From Viscum album (Eukaryota > Streptophyta > Magnoliopsida > Santalales > Viscaceae): DNA of 64,000 bases. The notes under the pieces are model-generated. The model ran no database searches, had not been told where the DNA came from, and worked only from the letters and a program-made list of their open reading frames with translations. The stretch spans positions 1,369,382,393-1,369,446,392 of the forward strand of contig OY728130.1 of assembly GCA_963277665.1 (NCBI GenBank), written 5' to 3'. This document shows, piece after piece, positions 12,441-24,479 of the stretch. The position numbers were made by a program, and so were the translations under genes. Every line of letters starts with the position of its first letter. Within the stretch, counting starts at the first letter, position 1.

Positions 12441-13512
12441 AAGGACACATCAACCTCAAGCTCCACATCCTCAACATCAACAACATGAGATGGGTCAGGG
12501 TGATACCATCGAAGCTGTGACACATGAAACACATCATTTATCCCCCCATACCACTGTGGAAGATCCAATCGGTAAGACACTGGTCTGATCCTCTCCACAA
12601 TCTCAAAAGGTCCCACATACCTAGGTGCCATCTTACCTTACTTCTGAATCCGTCAGTGTCCCAATCTTGGCGACACCAGAAGGAACACATTATCACCCAC
12701 CCCAAACTCGAGAGTTCTATGCCTCCAATCTGAATACGACTTCTGCCTACTCTGTGTCGTAGCCATCCGCTTCCTAATCAACTTAACTCTCTCGGAAGTC
12801 TCCTTCACAATACATGGCTCCAACAACTCATATTCACTGGCCTTAAGCTAACACAATGGAGATCTACATGGCCTCCCGTAGAGTGCATCAAACGGTGCCA
12901 TCTAAATCGTATCCTGAAAACTATTATTGTAGGCAAACTCAAATAATGATAGATGCCTCTCCCAAGATCCACCACGGTCCAAGAGACAATCTCTTAACAT
13001 GTCTTCAAAAACTTGGATCGTACGCTCCGACTATCCGTTCGTCTGCGGGTGGAAAGCCGTACTTAAAAAGCACATGCGTACGTAGTGACTTCTGTAACCC
13101 TTGCCAGAAACACGACGTGAAATGAGGATCTTGGTCTGAAACTATGGTTTGTAGCACCCCATAAAACCACACTATCTCCCTAACGTACAACTCACCCAAC
13201 TGGTCGACTGTATAAGTCTCTTGAATCGGTAATAAATGAGCCACTTTCATTAACCGATCCACAACTACCCAGATTTCATTATTCTTCCGCGGCATCCTTA
13301 GAAGACCCACAACAAAATCCATTTGTTACATCATCCCACATCCACTCCATAATGGAAAATGGATGCAACAAACCACTTGGGAGTTGATGCTCGGCCTTCA
13401 CCTGCTGACAGGTAAGGAACCGTGCCATAAATCCATAAACTTCCTTCTTCATTCCAGGCCACCAAATCTGCCTTCGGAGATCATGGTACATCTTGGTCAA
13501 ACCAGGATGCAC
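12437..13512 (-). pseudogene. Gypsy I integrase (frameshifted remnant)
   Basis: The integrase region of pol inserts element cDNA into the genome. The N-terminal zinc-binding part begins near 13512 (HPGLTKMYHDLRRQIWWPGM, then a CQQ motif where CxxC is expected). The catalytic core follows at 13322-13005 with MDFVVGL, VVVDRL and VSDQDPHF, giving the first two acidic residues. The third catalytic residue is not in a clean open frame. The C-terminal part at 12631-12437 shows YVGPFEI and VFHVSQLR, typical of gypsy integrase followed by a chromodomain. The three parts lie in three different frames and several stops intervene, so the protein is not made. Confidence 0.9.
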
Positions 13513-13680
13513 TGCCCACTTTTATGCATTGAACTCATGCATCAACTCTTCCTGCACACACATTGGAACATCTACACGATCACGAACACGAACAACACCT
13601 TCAGTTTTGACGGCCCAACTAGAATGTAGCTCCCCACCTTTAATCTTTTCCTTCATGACCAAACACTCAGGATCAGAAAG

Positions 13681-14322
13681 CTAACCTTCCTTAACACGAC
13701 CCAAAAGTGTCGACTCCATCATTAAGGAGGCAAGAGTGACCTGAACACTTTCCTCTTGTACATCCAGGTGCATCTCTGCAAACAAATCCATCACCTTCCA
13801 CTTGGTGCTGGACTCCTGAACTGCCTCATTCTGAACCTTCCTGCTTAGAGGATCAACAACACTGTTTCCCTTTCCCAGCGTGTACACCAACTCAAAGTCA
13901 AAAGACTTGATATATTCAACCCATATTTTCTGTTGAAGATTTATATTCCGCTGTGAGAAGATTTACTTTAAGCTCTTATGGTCCATAAACATGGTAAACT
14001 ATTCCCCCAACAAATAGTGCCTCCAACACTTCAAGGTGTACGCTACTGCAGCCAACTAAAGATCATGAGTGGGATTGTTCTGCTCATGGGGTCTCAAATT
14101 CTTCGACCCATAAGACAAAACCCACTTATCCTGCATCAACACATCCCCAAGTCTGATTCTGGACGCATCACAAAACATGATGTACTTCTTACCTGGCTCA
14201 GGAAAGATCACGACAGGTGCGGTCGTCAACCGCTTCTTCAACTCTTCGAAGGCATCCTCAAAAGCCCTCGACCACCCGAACCTAATTCCCTTCTTGTTCA
14301 ACCCCGAGATTGGTGCTTCCAT
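13681..14322 (-). pseudogene. Gypsy I RNase H (interrupted)
   Basis: RNase H removes the RNA strand during reverse transcription. The segment opens with AFEELKKRLTTAPV and FCDASRIRLGDVLMQ, which hold the first catalytic aspartate, continues through a YGSKNLRPHE motif, and ends with VYTLGKGNSVVDPLSRK, corresponding to the usual YxPGKxNxVADALSR. It is in the same frame as RT and protease, so lesions here are point stops. A leftover spacer follows before the integrase zinc finger. Confidence 0.9.
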
Positions 14323-14346
14323 GTGAGAGAAATATTGGATGAACCT

Positions 14347-15150
14347 TCAGTAATACCCAGCCAAACCTAGAAAAATCCGAACGTCAGAAACACTTTTGGT
14401 TTGATCCAAAGATACAACTGCCTGCACTTTCTCAGGATCCACTGTCACACCTGCATCCGAGATGATGTGACCTAGAAGATGCACCTCACTTATCCAGAAT
14501 TGACACTTGGATAGCTTGGCGTATAGTCGATGCTTTCTTAGCGTAACCCAGACGATGTCAAGATGTTGTCCATGATCATCGTGAGTTTTCGAGTACACTA
14601 AGATATCATCGACAAAGACAACCAAAAACCGATCTAGATAGGGATGAATGACCCAGTTCATCAACGCCATAAACACCGCCAGTGGATTGGTCAAGACAAA
14701 AGGCATTACATCAAACTCAAAGGACCTGTACCGACTTCGGAAAGTTTTCCATGGTATTTCGGAAGTCCTCACCCACAACTGGTGATAACCAAACCTCAGA
14801 TCAATCTTGGAAAACACTGATGTACCCCTCAACTAATCAAACGGGTCATCAATTCTAGGAAGAGGGTACCAATTCTTCACTGTCATCTGATTCAACTTTA
14901 AATATTCCATACACAGCCTCAATGACCCATCAACCTTCTTTACAAAATGAACGGGAGATCCTCAAGGAGACGTACTAGGTTGGATAAACCCCTTATGCTC
15001 CAACTCCTCAAGATGAACCTTCAGTTCCTCGAGTTCTTCCGGTGCCATTCGGTATGGCGGAATAGAAACTGGCTTCGCTCCCAGCAGCAACTCGATCGTG
15101 AACTCAACATCCCTCTTGGGTGGAAAGCCCAAGAAATCCTCAGGAAACAC
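14347..15150 (-). pseudogene. Gypsy I reverse transcriptase (interrupted)
   Basis: This part of pol copies element RNA into DNA. It begins around [11 protein letters not shown] and [13 protein letters not shown], continues with FSKIDLRFGYHQL, where the first catalytic aspartate lies, and reaches the active-site motif FVDDILVYS. A further block, KLSKCQFW with LLGHIIS, is typical of the thumb region. The frame matches protease and RNase H. In-frame stops lie between 14832 and 14962 and just upstream of 15150. Substitutions in the MPFGLTNAP-like motif (here MPFVLTNPL) also suggest loss of function. Confidence 0.93.
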
Positions 15151-15381
15151 ATCCTAGAACTGTTCCACCATAGGAGGGAAAATATACGGTTCCCCTCTTT
15201 CATCATCACTGAGCATGAGACGTGCCACTTGGGTGATGATTCCACTCATCTGTTGACAAAACAGCCCCTCATGCCCTGCTCGGACATCCCATTCGCCACA
15301 ATGGACAAAAATGTCACCCTCACGCGACCTGAACATTACTCTGTGATGATAACCGTATATGTGTGCTCGATACAACACCAA

Positions 15382-15648
15382 CTAATCCATTCCCAAGATT
15401 ATTTCAAACCATGACATTTCGAGAACGAACAAGTTCCATAGAAAATGATACCCACCATCTTCCAAGGCACATCCCTTGCAGTGCTTGATATCCCCAACCC
15501 GTACTCCCAACAGAGTGTTAATAGACATAACTCCACACACCCTCTCCTCCAGTAAAGCAAGCACCACCACATGTAGAGCAGAGATAAAGGAGTGTGTGGA
15601 ACCTGTGTCAAACAATGCTCTAGAAAATGTAGAAGCTATAGGGATCAT
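15382..15648 (-). pseudogene. Gypsy I aspartic protease
   Basis: Aspartic protease cleaves the Gag-Pol polyprotein. The segment shows the catalytic motif DTGSTHSFIS near its start and ends with a WFEIILGMD block, both typical of gypsy proteases. It is open for 88 codons in the RT frame, but a stop separates it from RT and the preceding gag lies in another frame. Confidence 0.9.
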
Positions 15649-15899
15649 ACCTCGAACAGTCGACGGTCCGACTTCGCCATCACCCGATGCAAACTGAATG
15701 GCCTGAAGATGACTTTCCCCTCTACCCTGGGCTCCAGCATGAACACCCTGTGTTGCACTGCCCTGCTGGCATGAGCGATCTTTCCCGGGAGTTCCACGCC
15801 CACCGCCCCTACCAGTATGGCCTGTGGAGCTCCAACTGCCTACCTGATACGAGCAACTGATCCCCTTCCCGTATCTGGTACCTACTTCCCACCGTCATA

Positions 15900-16739
15900 C
15901 TCACCCACCTTCCATGGGTTCCTGCAGAACATCTGCACATGCCCCACCCTTTCGAACGAACAGAACTCAACTAGAGGTCAAGGATACTGACCACACACAT
16001 GCCCCGACCTACCGCACTGAAAGCAGAACACCTGATTCCCACTCTGAGAGGCTGACCCTCTCTTCTGAACACCATGCTGAAAACATTCCAAATGGTGCTT
16101 TCGACCTTTGGAAGATGCATCACTTGTCCACCCAGCTAGCACGACAAGCCTACCACCTGAATCTCCCTTCTGGTTCCCTTCAGAGATGAGTTCCTAATCC
16201 AATACCTCCACAAACCTCTTCAAGTAGAAGATATTTACCTGAGACCTAATCTCATGTCTCAACCCATCCTGGAAGCGTTTTTCCACCGCTGCTTCATCCC
16301 CTGCTAATACTGGGACAAAGTGTCTCAAATCAGTGAAGCAACTAGCATATTCCATCACCGATAATGACCCCTGAGTCAGGATCATAAAATCTGCATCCCA
16401 TACCTGCCTCAACATCTCTAGGTAAAAATGCTCCAGAAATATTTCCTAAAAATCCTTCAATGACATTCCCTCAGCCTACTCGATCTAGGCCTGAATGTCC
16501 CAACAGCGCCTAGCCTCACCTCGCAACATATAAATGGCCAGCTTTACTCGCTTCTCGATAGGGGTCTCTAAATGATCCAGTATCGTCTGGACAGACTCTG
16601 ACCAGAACTCTGCTACCTCTGGTCCACCCTCTCTGGTGAAAGTCGGAGGGTGTTGTAGCTGGAATTCCTTGGTCAGCTCCAACATACTCGGTGCAACCCG
16701 CCCTGGGTCCCGATCCAGCATCTGCATCAGGCTAGCCAA
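15900..16739 (-). pseudogene. Gypsy I gag (interrupted)
   Basis: Gag forms the virus-like particle. The frame 16739-16485 contains EFQLQHPPTFTREGGPEVAEF and then RVKLAIYMLRGEARRCW, the usual retrotransposon Gag pattern of a PPxF...W core followed by a helix ending before a Trp. It continues in the same frame at 16415-16194 (SLSVMEYASCFTDL). A nucleocapsid zinc knuckle, CFQCGRSGHV, is visible near 16030, but its last cysteine is changed or displaced. Several stops interrupt the frame. Overlapping + strand frames are shadows. The start codon is uncertain. Confidence 0.85.
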
Positions 16740-17394
16740 TTTCTCTATGAACTAGTCTTCTCTACCTCCATTGATCACCACATTTTCATGATCCTCTACT
16801 GGAGGAGTGTTCTCATCAACATCCTCCCATTTCCCAAATGGAAATCAACATCGTGGTTGCATCTCTCTACAATTCCAAGCACACGATTTGGAACACCTTC
16901 CCCAAAACTCACAAAATATTTTACAGAACATTTTTTTCACTTCATTTCAAACCCTTATATTTAATTAAACATAATTTACCCACTTGTTTCATTTTGTTCT
17001 TCTCATTGTCTCTTGGTTCCAAGAAATGCATGATGCACCCTACCTTCCTGCCTCACACACCCATCCCGTGCGTGTGTCTAACACAATGCATGTCACCTAT
17101 CTCCCTAGGTGCCTACAATGATGAATGAGTGCAAATTCTCATGCCATTAAGGCCACGAGGAAAATATCATAAAACAGTCACATCAAATCACATTTTCATC
17201 ACCCAACGGTGAAATATCATCAACTGTAACAACACACAACCAAGAACAACATTTCCCACCCGGGGTGACTTGGGTTTTCCCTGTACCTGGGTTAGCTAAT
17301 CCCAAGCACGAGCTCATTTCCAAGGCCCGACACATCCTAACCATTGTATACCAATCCCAAATAACAAGACCTCAGAGAAGGAGAAGAAAGACCT
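16740..17394 (-). other. Gypsy I 5' leader
   Basis: This is non-coding leader between PBS and gag. It aligns with the leader of Gypsy II at 44489-44880 (for example the GTTCTTG...GTTGATG...CATGCAT order in both), which supports membership in one family. The open frame at 16838-17128 on the + strand is not a gene. Confidence 0.75.
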
Positions 17395-17406
17395 CCTATG
17401 ATACCA
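17395..17406 (-). other. Gypsy I primer binding site (initiator Met-tRNA type)
   Basis: On the - strand TGGTATCATAGG starts 3 bp after the 5' LTR end (the LTR ends GTTACA, then AAG). Gypsy II has TGGTATCAGATG at the same position, closer to the tRNA-complementary consensus. Confidence 0.92.
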
Positions 17407-17409
17407 CTT

Positions 17410-19697
17410 TGTAACGTCCCCGTCCCAGAAGCCACTAAACTGGTGCTCCGAGTCGGGTGGTTACATGACCTTAAGCGCGCCTCCCCGTACTCCAAATGCT
17501 GCTGACTAGCAGCGGGGGTCTATGTAGTCAAGTGGGGAGACTATAACCCCTTTTTATTAGAGTAAGCCACAAAAAATAACCAAATAGCAGAAAAAAACCA
17601 ATAAAAAAGGAACCAGTATAACAACCAATCCTAAAAATAAATATGACATGTCATACTACACGTGCAAAGTGTACAAAGCCCAAAATAAAGACAACGGCAA
17701 AAATACTGAAAATGGTCCCGACTCCAAGTCTGGATCCTCCAAAAAGGGCTACCCATATCCACTTGACTATCTAGAAAGGATCCTTACCCTTCTCCTGACC
17801 TGGAAACATGATGTCTCCTCGGGTACCCAACGACGGCCCGAGTAGGTTGTGAGTACATCTCAGTAGGGCACCACAAATGGTGTCTAAAAAATATCCAATA
17901 TAAATAGGTAGTGCATGAAAAAGAAAAAATTAATGATAAATTCCAATAAATTATTTAAGGTGCCATTAACCAGCTTAGAGCCAAAGCCATTTCCATTCCA
18001 TTACAATCAATTTATTACCATTTACCATCACTTACACTTTCATCACATTTCCATGAGTTAATCACATACCTTATGTTACATGGGTCTAAGGCCAACAATA
18101 ACATGCAAGAGGGTAAACACATAATTATCCTATCTCACTAGGACTAACTTCCTCATAGAAACCATATCCTCACCTCGAAGCCTCAGTCTGGGTGGATGAA
18201 ACCGTTAGGAGAATAGATCATCAGTCCCCATTCCTAACCCATGTATTTAGGGTGGAGTTTAGAGCCTCAGTCTTCACTCGACCCATGGGCATAGATCCTC
18301 AAGTAATACCCCACTCCACCAATATATGTGCACATTCTTATATATAAGTAACCATCAACCTTCCAACCATTTCCCATCGGCAACCATAATTCACAAAAAC
18401 CCACATGGAAAACCACATCATGCCTTAACCCTTTAACACATTACCATTTCACATCATTTAACCATTCACCCAATTCCCAAGTGTTATTCCTATCTCAATT
18501 AGCATTCAACACTAGACCCATAATCTATCCCATTATGGTCTTTAATCAATTTACACATTAACCCATTTAAACCGTTCATCATTTCCATGAATCAACCATT
18601 CATTCCATTTCCAATCACCCTAAGGATAGTTTCCATGTCTAGGTTCATCACCTAAAATCTTTCCTAAGTTTCAAAAATCATGCCAACATATTCAACAAGG
18701 GATCTACATTTTATTACAACAAGGTCACTTGTTTAATTAACAATCCCTAGCCTGGGTAAAAGCCGACACATCCCATGGATGGACCCAACTAGGTCCAGTC
18801 CATCCAAACACATCCCATGGGGATCGTGAGGGTTCCCATTTACCATTTTAAACATCATTGAAAACAAACATGCCAAGGTTATTCACAACATAACCAAGAG
18901 AAACAAGAACACAAGTGATCATGCACATAAACACTAAATAACCATGGGATATAACTTGTAAACCACCTACCTCAAAACCTCGGTTGAACTCACCGTCAAT
19001 CGAGTCCTTAGACCTCGATTTGACCAACACTTGGATCTTCAACCTAGAACTCACCCAAAATATAGGGTTTTAAGGTTTTGGATCAAGAGGAAAGGAAGAT
19101 ACTAACCCTAAACCAAAAAGATAAGCAAAGATGATGTTAGCCTTACCCGGAGCTTCGATCCACAACCAATGACACCAAAAATGCCTTAGAATAGAAGGAT
19201 CATTCTCTCTTGGAGTCCTTGGGAGGCTTGGTATGCACCTAGGGTGAAGAGGAGAAGATGGGAGGAAAATCCCAAGTTGGGGTTTTAAATCCCGGAGTGG
19301 AAATTTTGTAAATTTTCCAACTTTAAGTGGCTGTATGGTTTAGCCATACGGTTTGAAAAACCGTGCTCAAACCATGCGCATGCCACTTCCTGGAGGAGGG
19401 GGAGTCACATGATTTAGTTGCACAGTTTGGAAAAACGTGCGCAAACCATGTTCTCGCTTCTTTCCAGAGGAGGGAGGGTCACACAACTTAGTCTGGGCAG
19501 GCCGCACGGTTTGGATGACCATGTCCAGGTCGTGCGCCTTGGTCTTCTTTGCCTAGAATTCCCTTCTTCCATGTCCTGAGCCCCCGTGACACCCCCAAGG
19601 CCTCTCACGCTTCCAAGAAACCTTTTAAAGTTCCAAAGGAAAAGGGTTCAACCCAAAACAAAACAAAGAATATGTTTCCAAAAACCGAGATCTTACA
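17410..19697 (-). repeat. Gypsy I 5' LTR
   Basis: In + orientation it runs from TGTAACGTCCCC to GATCTTACA. It matches the 3' LTR at 9934-12221 at equal length. Differences are spread along it and look transition-rich. The short frames at 17648-17845, 18848-19054 and 19414-19608 are not genes. The hairpin cluster is at about 19330-19530, with arms more mutated than in the other LTR. Confidence 0.96.
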
Positions 19698-19702
19698 CCT
19701 AC
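19698..19702. repeat. Target-site duplication of Gypsy I, right copy
   Basis: CCTAC follows the LTR end exactly and repeats 9929-9933. Confidence 0.95.
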
Positions 19703-21043
19703 CACCAAGAAGTTTATATTAACAATAAACATGATACACAACCTGTATCGGGCATTACAATAGTTTTCACACACTTCCTAGGGATCAAACCCCCTAACAC
19801 AAATGATTATGGTAAAAATCAATACATAACACACACGGTCTCTTCCATATTTATATGTGGAAAAAATGATGCATGATAAGTTTGATATGAGGATATTCAG
19901 TATCCTTCAGTTCAAGCATAAGAGATAGTGTTTGTAACAGAAATACACACACTTATCAGAAATGTAAAATAAAGGAACACAATTGAGATACGATTATTAG
20001 CTTTAGTTTAGAATTCTCTATGTGTTTGTAGTTCGGCTCTTGACTCCTTGGAGTGAGGAATTTTCAATTTGAGTCTTTCTCTGGAAGTTGTCTCCAAAAC
20101 AGAGTGTCGCAACTCTAGGTTATAGCTTCCATTAATTGAGTGTTCTACTTCTTGTGTGGACCGAGAGATTATGAGGCCTAAAAGGTAGAAGTGACTTTGT
20201 CTCAAATGATCTTCGTGATGCTCGTGTGTTCATAGTGTAAGTGTGGGGTAGTTCTTCTTTGATCTAGTGAGTAAGCTCCTTCATACACTACTTATCTGTT
20301 ACCACACTTCACTTTATTAGATTCTGGGCATGTGCTTCTCATACATACTAATTTTCTTCCTTGGTATTCCCTTTTATTTATTTGATGTTCAAAAATATTA
20401 AACAAGTACATCACGTGTGATTATTCTAATAAGTTATACTGTCCCCAGATACGGTCTCATGATTTGTTTAAAATTATCATTAATTAATGTCAGAAGCATT
20501 AAATTTATCAATTACGACAGTTAGAATAGTCATAAGAATTTGAAAAAGTATGAAGTCAAATATTATGTAGACTAGTAATGGTATCTTTCATAATGGTAGG
20601 CTTCAACAGTATGTGCACACTAGCAAACTTCAACGATGACCTTCCATCTGTAACCTTTAGCGGGAGCCCTCAATGGTAACCTTCATTGGTGGCCTTTAGC
20701 AGTGGATTTGTAATGGTGACCTTGCATAGGTGAACTTGCATCGGGGACCTTTCATCAGTGATGTTGCAACGGTGACCTTGCATCGGTGACCATGCATCGG
20801 TGACCTTGCATCTGTGACCTTGCATCGGTGACCTTTGCATCAGTGACCTTTGCATCGGTGACCTTGCACTTAGAGAAATTTTGCGTTGTGAGCTTAAACA
20901 AGAGAGTAGTGAGATTAAAAATACATATTTATTACTCTAATATAAACATTATTTTCCTCATAAATGATTATCTTGTAAGAGAAAAAATATTTTTTATATA
21001 CATGAAACATGATTTGGGATTATCAAAATAAGTGAGTCCAATA
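19703..21043 (-). repeat. Copia 3' LTR, proximal segment
   Basis: This is the remainder of the copia LTR after Gypsy I. It aligns with 30128-31448, sharing TTTATATTAACAA, ACACAACCTGTATCGGGC and the 14-bp tandem repeat array. It ends CCAATA where the other copy ends CCAACA. The split halves plus TSD sum to about 1.75 kb, against 1731 bp for the intact LTR. Confidence 0.93.
20628..20867. repeat. 14-bp tandem repeat in the copia 3' LTR
   Basis: About sixteen imperfect units resemble GGTGACCTTGCATC on the + strand. The most regular run is near 20761-20867, and degenerate units extend left. Unit lengths of 14-16 occur. The same array is at about 31060-31275 in the other LTR. The frame at 20670-20855 is a by-product of the repeat. 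Confidence 0.9.
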
Positions 21044-21883
21044 ATATCCCCCCTTTTGATAATCAGAAATTATGTCAGTATTTTCTGAATTTGGGTTAAG
21101 AACATTTGCTTATATCTTCAGAGGTGTGTATAAGAACATTTTAACCATTATTATTATAAAAAAATTATAGATATTCAAATTCAACATAAAAACATATCCT
21201 CCTTTTAGGTAGTTTAAAGACATAAACTAAACTTATAACCATACCTGTTTCTCCCCCTTTTGGTAACATTGAGATTCATACATAAATATTTACCCCCCTT
21301 TTTGGTTAACAAAGGGACAAGAGGAAAAAGAGAAACAAAATTGGATTTTCAAGTAATGAATAAATAGTATAATATACAAACATGTTACAAATATCACTAT
21401 CCACTATGAAATACCCATTCAATCCACATCAGAGATGTCCATGGGAGATTTGTATTTGGGAGTTGAGGAGGTAAGTTATGAAGATGGGGGGATAGACTGA
21501 GGGATGGTAGTCAGAAGGGTCGGAGGAGCTACAATAAAGGCATCAGTAGTCATGTAGTAATTTTATATATGAGGAATCATATGGATCAAACTTCTAATGG
21601 AATGTTCAAAAGTAATAATTAGTGCAGCACCAGTGGATCCTGAAGCAGGTGAGGTAGAAGGAAAGGCTAGAGTAAAAATGATGGGAGTGCAGTACACACT
21701 AAGGAAGGTTAAAAGAAGATTTCATAAATCCATAATAATACTTCCTCCCCTCCCCATGGATGAGATAAAATCATCTTTATTCTCTATGAATTTCTCTCTG
21801 GAAGGAGTCAACTCTCTGGGTTTTCTATCCAGATCCTTAAATTCATGGGTGATAGGTGGAATCCTCAAGTTCTCTAACACAAA
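21044..21883 (-). other. Copia 3' non-coding region with repeated PPT-like tracts
   Basis: Next to the LTR end, three pyrimidine runs on the + strand read as purine tracts in sense: CCCCCCTTTTGATAA near 21048-21062, CTCCCCCTTTTGGTAA near 21252-21267 and CCCCCCTTTTTGG near 21294-21306. Each is C-rich followed by T-rich then GATAA or GGTAA, so they are copies of one motif. The one beside the LTR is the likely true PPT. The rest, 21310-21883, is spacer, with no gene seen; the + frame 21597-21887 is not a convincing gene. Confidence 0.75.
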
Positions 21884-24262
21884 CTAGAAGTGGCCATCCA
21901 TATGATGCTTAGTATATACCCTTTTGTAGTAGAAATCAACTTTCTTTTTCATAGCATTCTGATATTGAGTAGCTTCCCTTAAATAATTTCCCACAAGATT
22001 ATGAATATCCATGATTGTGGAAATAACTCGAGTCTTAGACTGTGGGTCTGAGGGACTTGCACCAGAGAACTTCTCAACTTCTTCTCTAACAATTGACCTG
22101 AAGGCTTCTAGATCAACTAGAGGACCAGCTGAAGATGAAGTAGATGCACACATAGGTTCTGTAGTGAAATCCCATGTCTCCTTAAAAGATATTATCAATA
22201 CACTAATTAGTCTTTTCACATCATCATCTTGGCCACTCAAATGTGTCTCTATGGACTTTTTAATGTCTTCAAACATAGTGAACATTTGCTGAAACACACT
22301 TTTAACATATCTAATATCTCTGTCCACCTGATCCCTTGAACCCATATAAGAGTCTATTCTGGCAATAGACTGCTACATAGATCCCATAGAATCTTCTAAG
22401 GTTATGATATGATTCTGACAGTCCTTTAATTCTTCTAGTAGGATGGAGTGAGAGGTAGAAACTAGTCTTTCCATTGAAGATATTAAATCTTCATGATTTT
22501 GAGTCATGGACATTTCAAATCCAACAAACCTCTCATCAAGGTGGATTTTTAGATATGATTTTATTGATTCTAAATCATCCTTCTTCACATAGTCTCAATG
22601 CAGAAGTACCACTAGCTACACAATAGTAGTTTATGAAATAGTAGGAATTGGAGGAATTTAGATAGGTTGGTCATCATCAGAGTCTCCATAATCTTATCCT
22701 AATACCACAAATCATAGGTCTTTTGACCAATCTACTATTCCATGAGAAATAGAAACTAAAACTATAGAAACTGGTTCTTCCCCCTCTAATGGAGAATCCT
22801 CTTGATCAACCACATTCAGCTCTTCCATACCTCCTTGAGCAACTGCATCAACAGAATGGTCCAATCCCACTTCCTCTATAGAATCTTCAAAATCCTCCAA
22901 AACAACCCCAAAATCAATGGAATCAGAAACCTATTCATGTACACTTTCAACCATTTCTATATTCCCTATCGGAGGACTAATACTAAGACATTCTTCTTCA
23001 CTCAGATCAGTAGCAGTCTCAAAGTCAGCATTACTAGATTAAATGTTCTCATCCTCATCTGGGGTTTCTCTAACATCTCTTAAGACATTTTCATCCCCTT
23101 CTTCTTCAATATCCTTTTCATCATCACTATCCCTCAGGACTGTCTACCTTATAGGAAATCTCTTTGGTGGGATAGGCTCACCAAAGGATAAAATGTTAGC
23201 ATGAGGATTGGGAGGAAGATCAGGATCACTCTTGTCATCTATAGGAGAATCATCTCTTTCTGGTACAACATTATCTTTTCCTTCATCATCTAAATATCCA
23301 GGATTTACTTCACCAGGAATTAGACTAGTATCTCTCTTATCTTTAGGCCTAGTAGGATGAGTGACAATGTTGAATTCCTCATATAGCATAGGATCATCAA
23401 GCACCCATATTCTTTCCCAAGGGTTCCAATTTTTTTTATCTACTTTAAAATAACCATTGTAATGAAAAAATTGTACCTTGCAACAATTGCTTTCTCCTTA
23501 TCTCTAGAAACTCCTTTCACCTACAACATCAAGGATATCAATCTAGAATGAAATTAGGCATTAAATTTGGAAGAGGGCTTTGTCATATCTTCAAATTGAA
23601 TCATTAACAACCTACTCAAGTTTATCTTATTTACATGATTCAATAGATATAAATGAAAAACATTCTGAAATTTTAATGTAGAAAAGTCCCATCTCCTAGG
23701 ACTCAAGACATGCTGGACAAACATAAACAGTAGCTTGTCTTCCCTTTCCATCCTAGCTGCAATGAATTTTCTAGGGATCCCACTCCCTGTCAGTTTGGCT
23801 ATGGATTCTTCATAACTGAAGAAATCCATAGTGGGAGGCACCACTACTGTGTTGTAACCATAAATCCATTCATGTGGTACTCTCAGACACTCAACCCATT
23901 CATCAGAGAAAAAACGTATACTCATTACATTCACCATTGAATACAATATGTTCTCATCTTTAGTCTATTAGAATATCAAAAACTCATAAAACATCCTTCA
24001 CTAATAGAGGATAATAGGTTCTATTATTGTTTACAAAGCATTGAACCCAGCCTTGAGCTTCATGTTCCTTCATCACTAAAGATCTGCTCACCAAAAACTA
24101 TTCATAACAGATCTCCTTTTCAACTACAATTTCCCTCTTTGATAGATGAGTGTTGATCGGATTTTCCACTGCATTTCTTCCAATACTCAACTCAGCTCGA
24201 TGTTTCTATGGATTTAGCACATCCCCTTCATCATTGACCAATGTTCTCTTCACCATTTCCAT
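21884..24262 (-). pseudogene. Envelope-like ORF of the copia element (few lesions)
   Basis: This is an extra frame between pol and the 3' LTR on the sense strand. Starting at the ATG at 24262 (a second ATG is at 24256), it spans about 790 codons. Most segments (24262, 23404-23144, 22900-22712, 22588-22373, 22345-21884) share one frame, while 23946-23554 is in another, so two compensating frameshifts and several stops interrupt it. The N-terminal third includes RVPHEWIYGYN, PPTMDFFSYEES and RRWDFSTLKFQNVF, resembling the domain found in plant transposon and Sirevirus envelope-like proteins. The middle is acidic (DDEGKDN, DEKDIEEEGDEN). The C-terminal third is helical and heptad-like, probably a coiled coil. 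No clear signal peptide or membrane segment was seen. Whether it ever acted as an envelope is unknown. Confidence 0.75.
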
Positions 24263-24479
24263 GGGATATGAAGACGTTCAAGGGTTTCAGAAGAGGGTTA
24301 TGTTCTAAAGTTATGGAGAAAGGGATTCTGAAGAGTGTTTAAGGTGGATCGAAATGTGGTATGCACTTTAATTTTATCACTTAGTGATCAAAAATCAAAT
24401 AAGATAAAATAAATAAGTAATGCAAACAACATTTCAAATTCCTGCAGAGAAAACACTAAGTCCTGAAAACATCGACTAT

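Larger units (their letters stand above)
9934..19697 (-). mobile_element. Gypsy I: chromodomain Ty3/gypsy (Tekay/Del-like), complete but inactive
   Basis: This 9764-bp Ty3/gypsy element lies on the - strand, with two 2288-bp LTRs, a perfect 5-bp TSD (CCTAC), a PBS at 17395-17406 and a PPT at 12222-12232. The internal region carries gag, protease, RT, RNase H, integrase and a C-terminal chromodomain. Long LTRs and a chromodomain after integrase fit the Tekay/Del chromoviruses. In the first 165 bp the LTRs differ at roughly one site in eight by eye, mostly transitions, so it is not recent, yet it is the youngest structurally complete element here. Stops and frameshifts in gag and pol make it non-autonomous. 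It is more GC-rich than the older elements around it. Confidence 0.97.

Noticed and set aside
20670..20855. Repetitive peptide frame
   Set aside because: It is a translation of the 14-bp tandem repeat and is broken in the equivalent array at 31060-31275.
20628..20867. CRISPR-like regular repeat
   Set aside because: Units are head-to-tail without spacers, lie inside a plant LTR and recur in its partner LTR.
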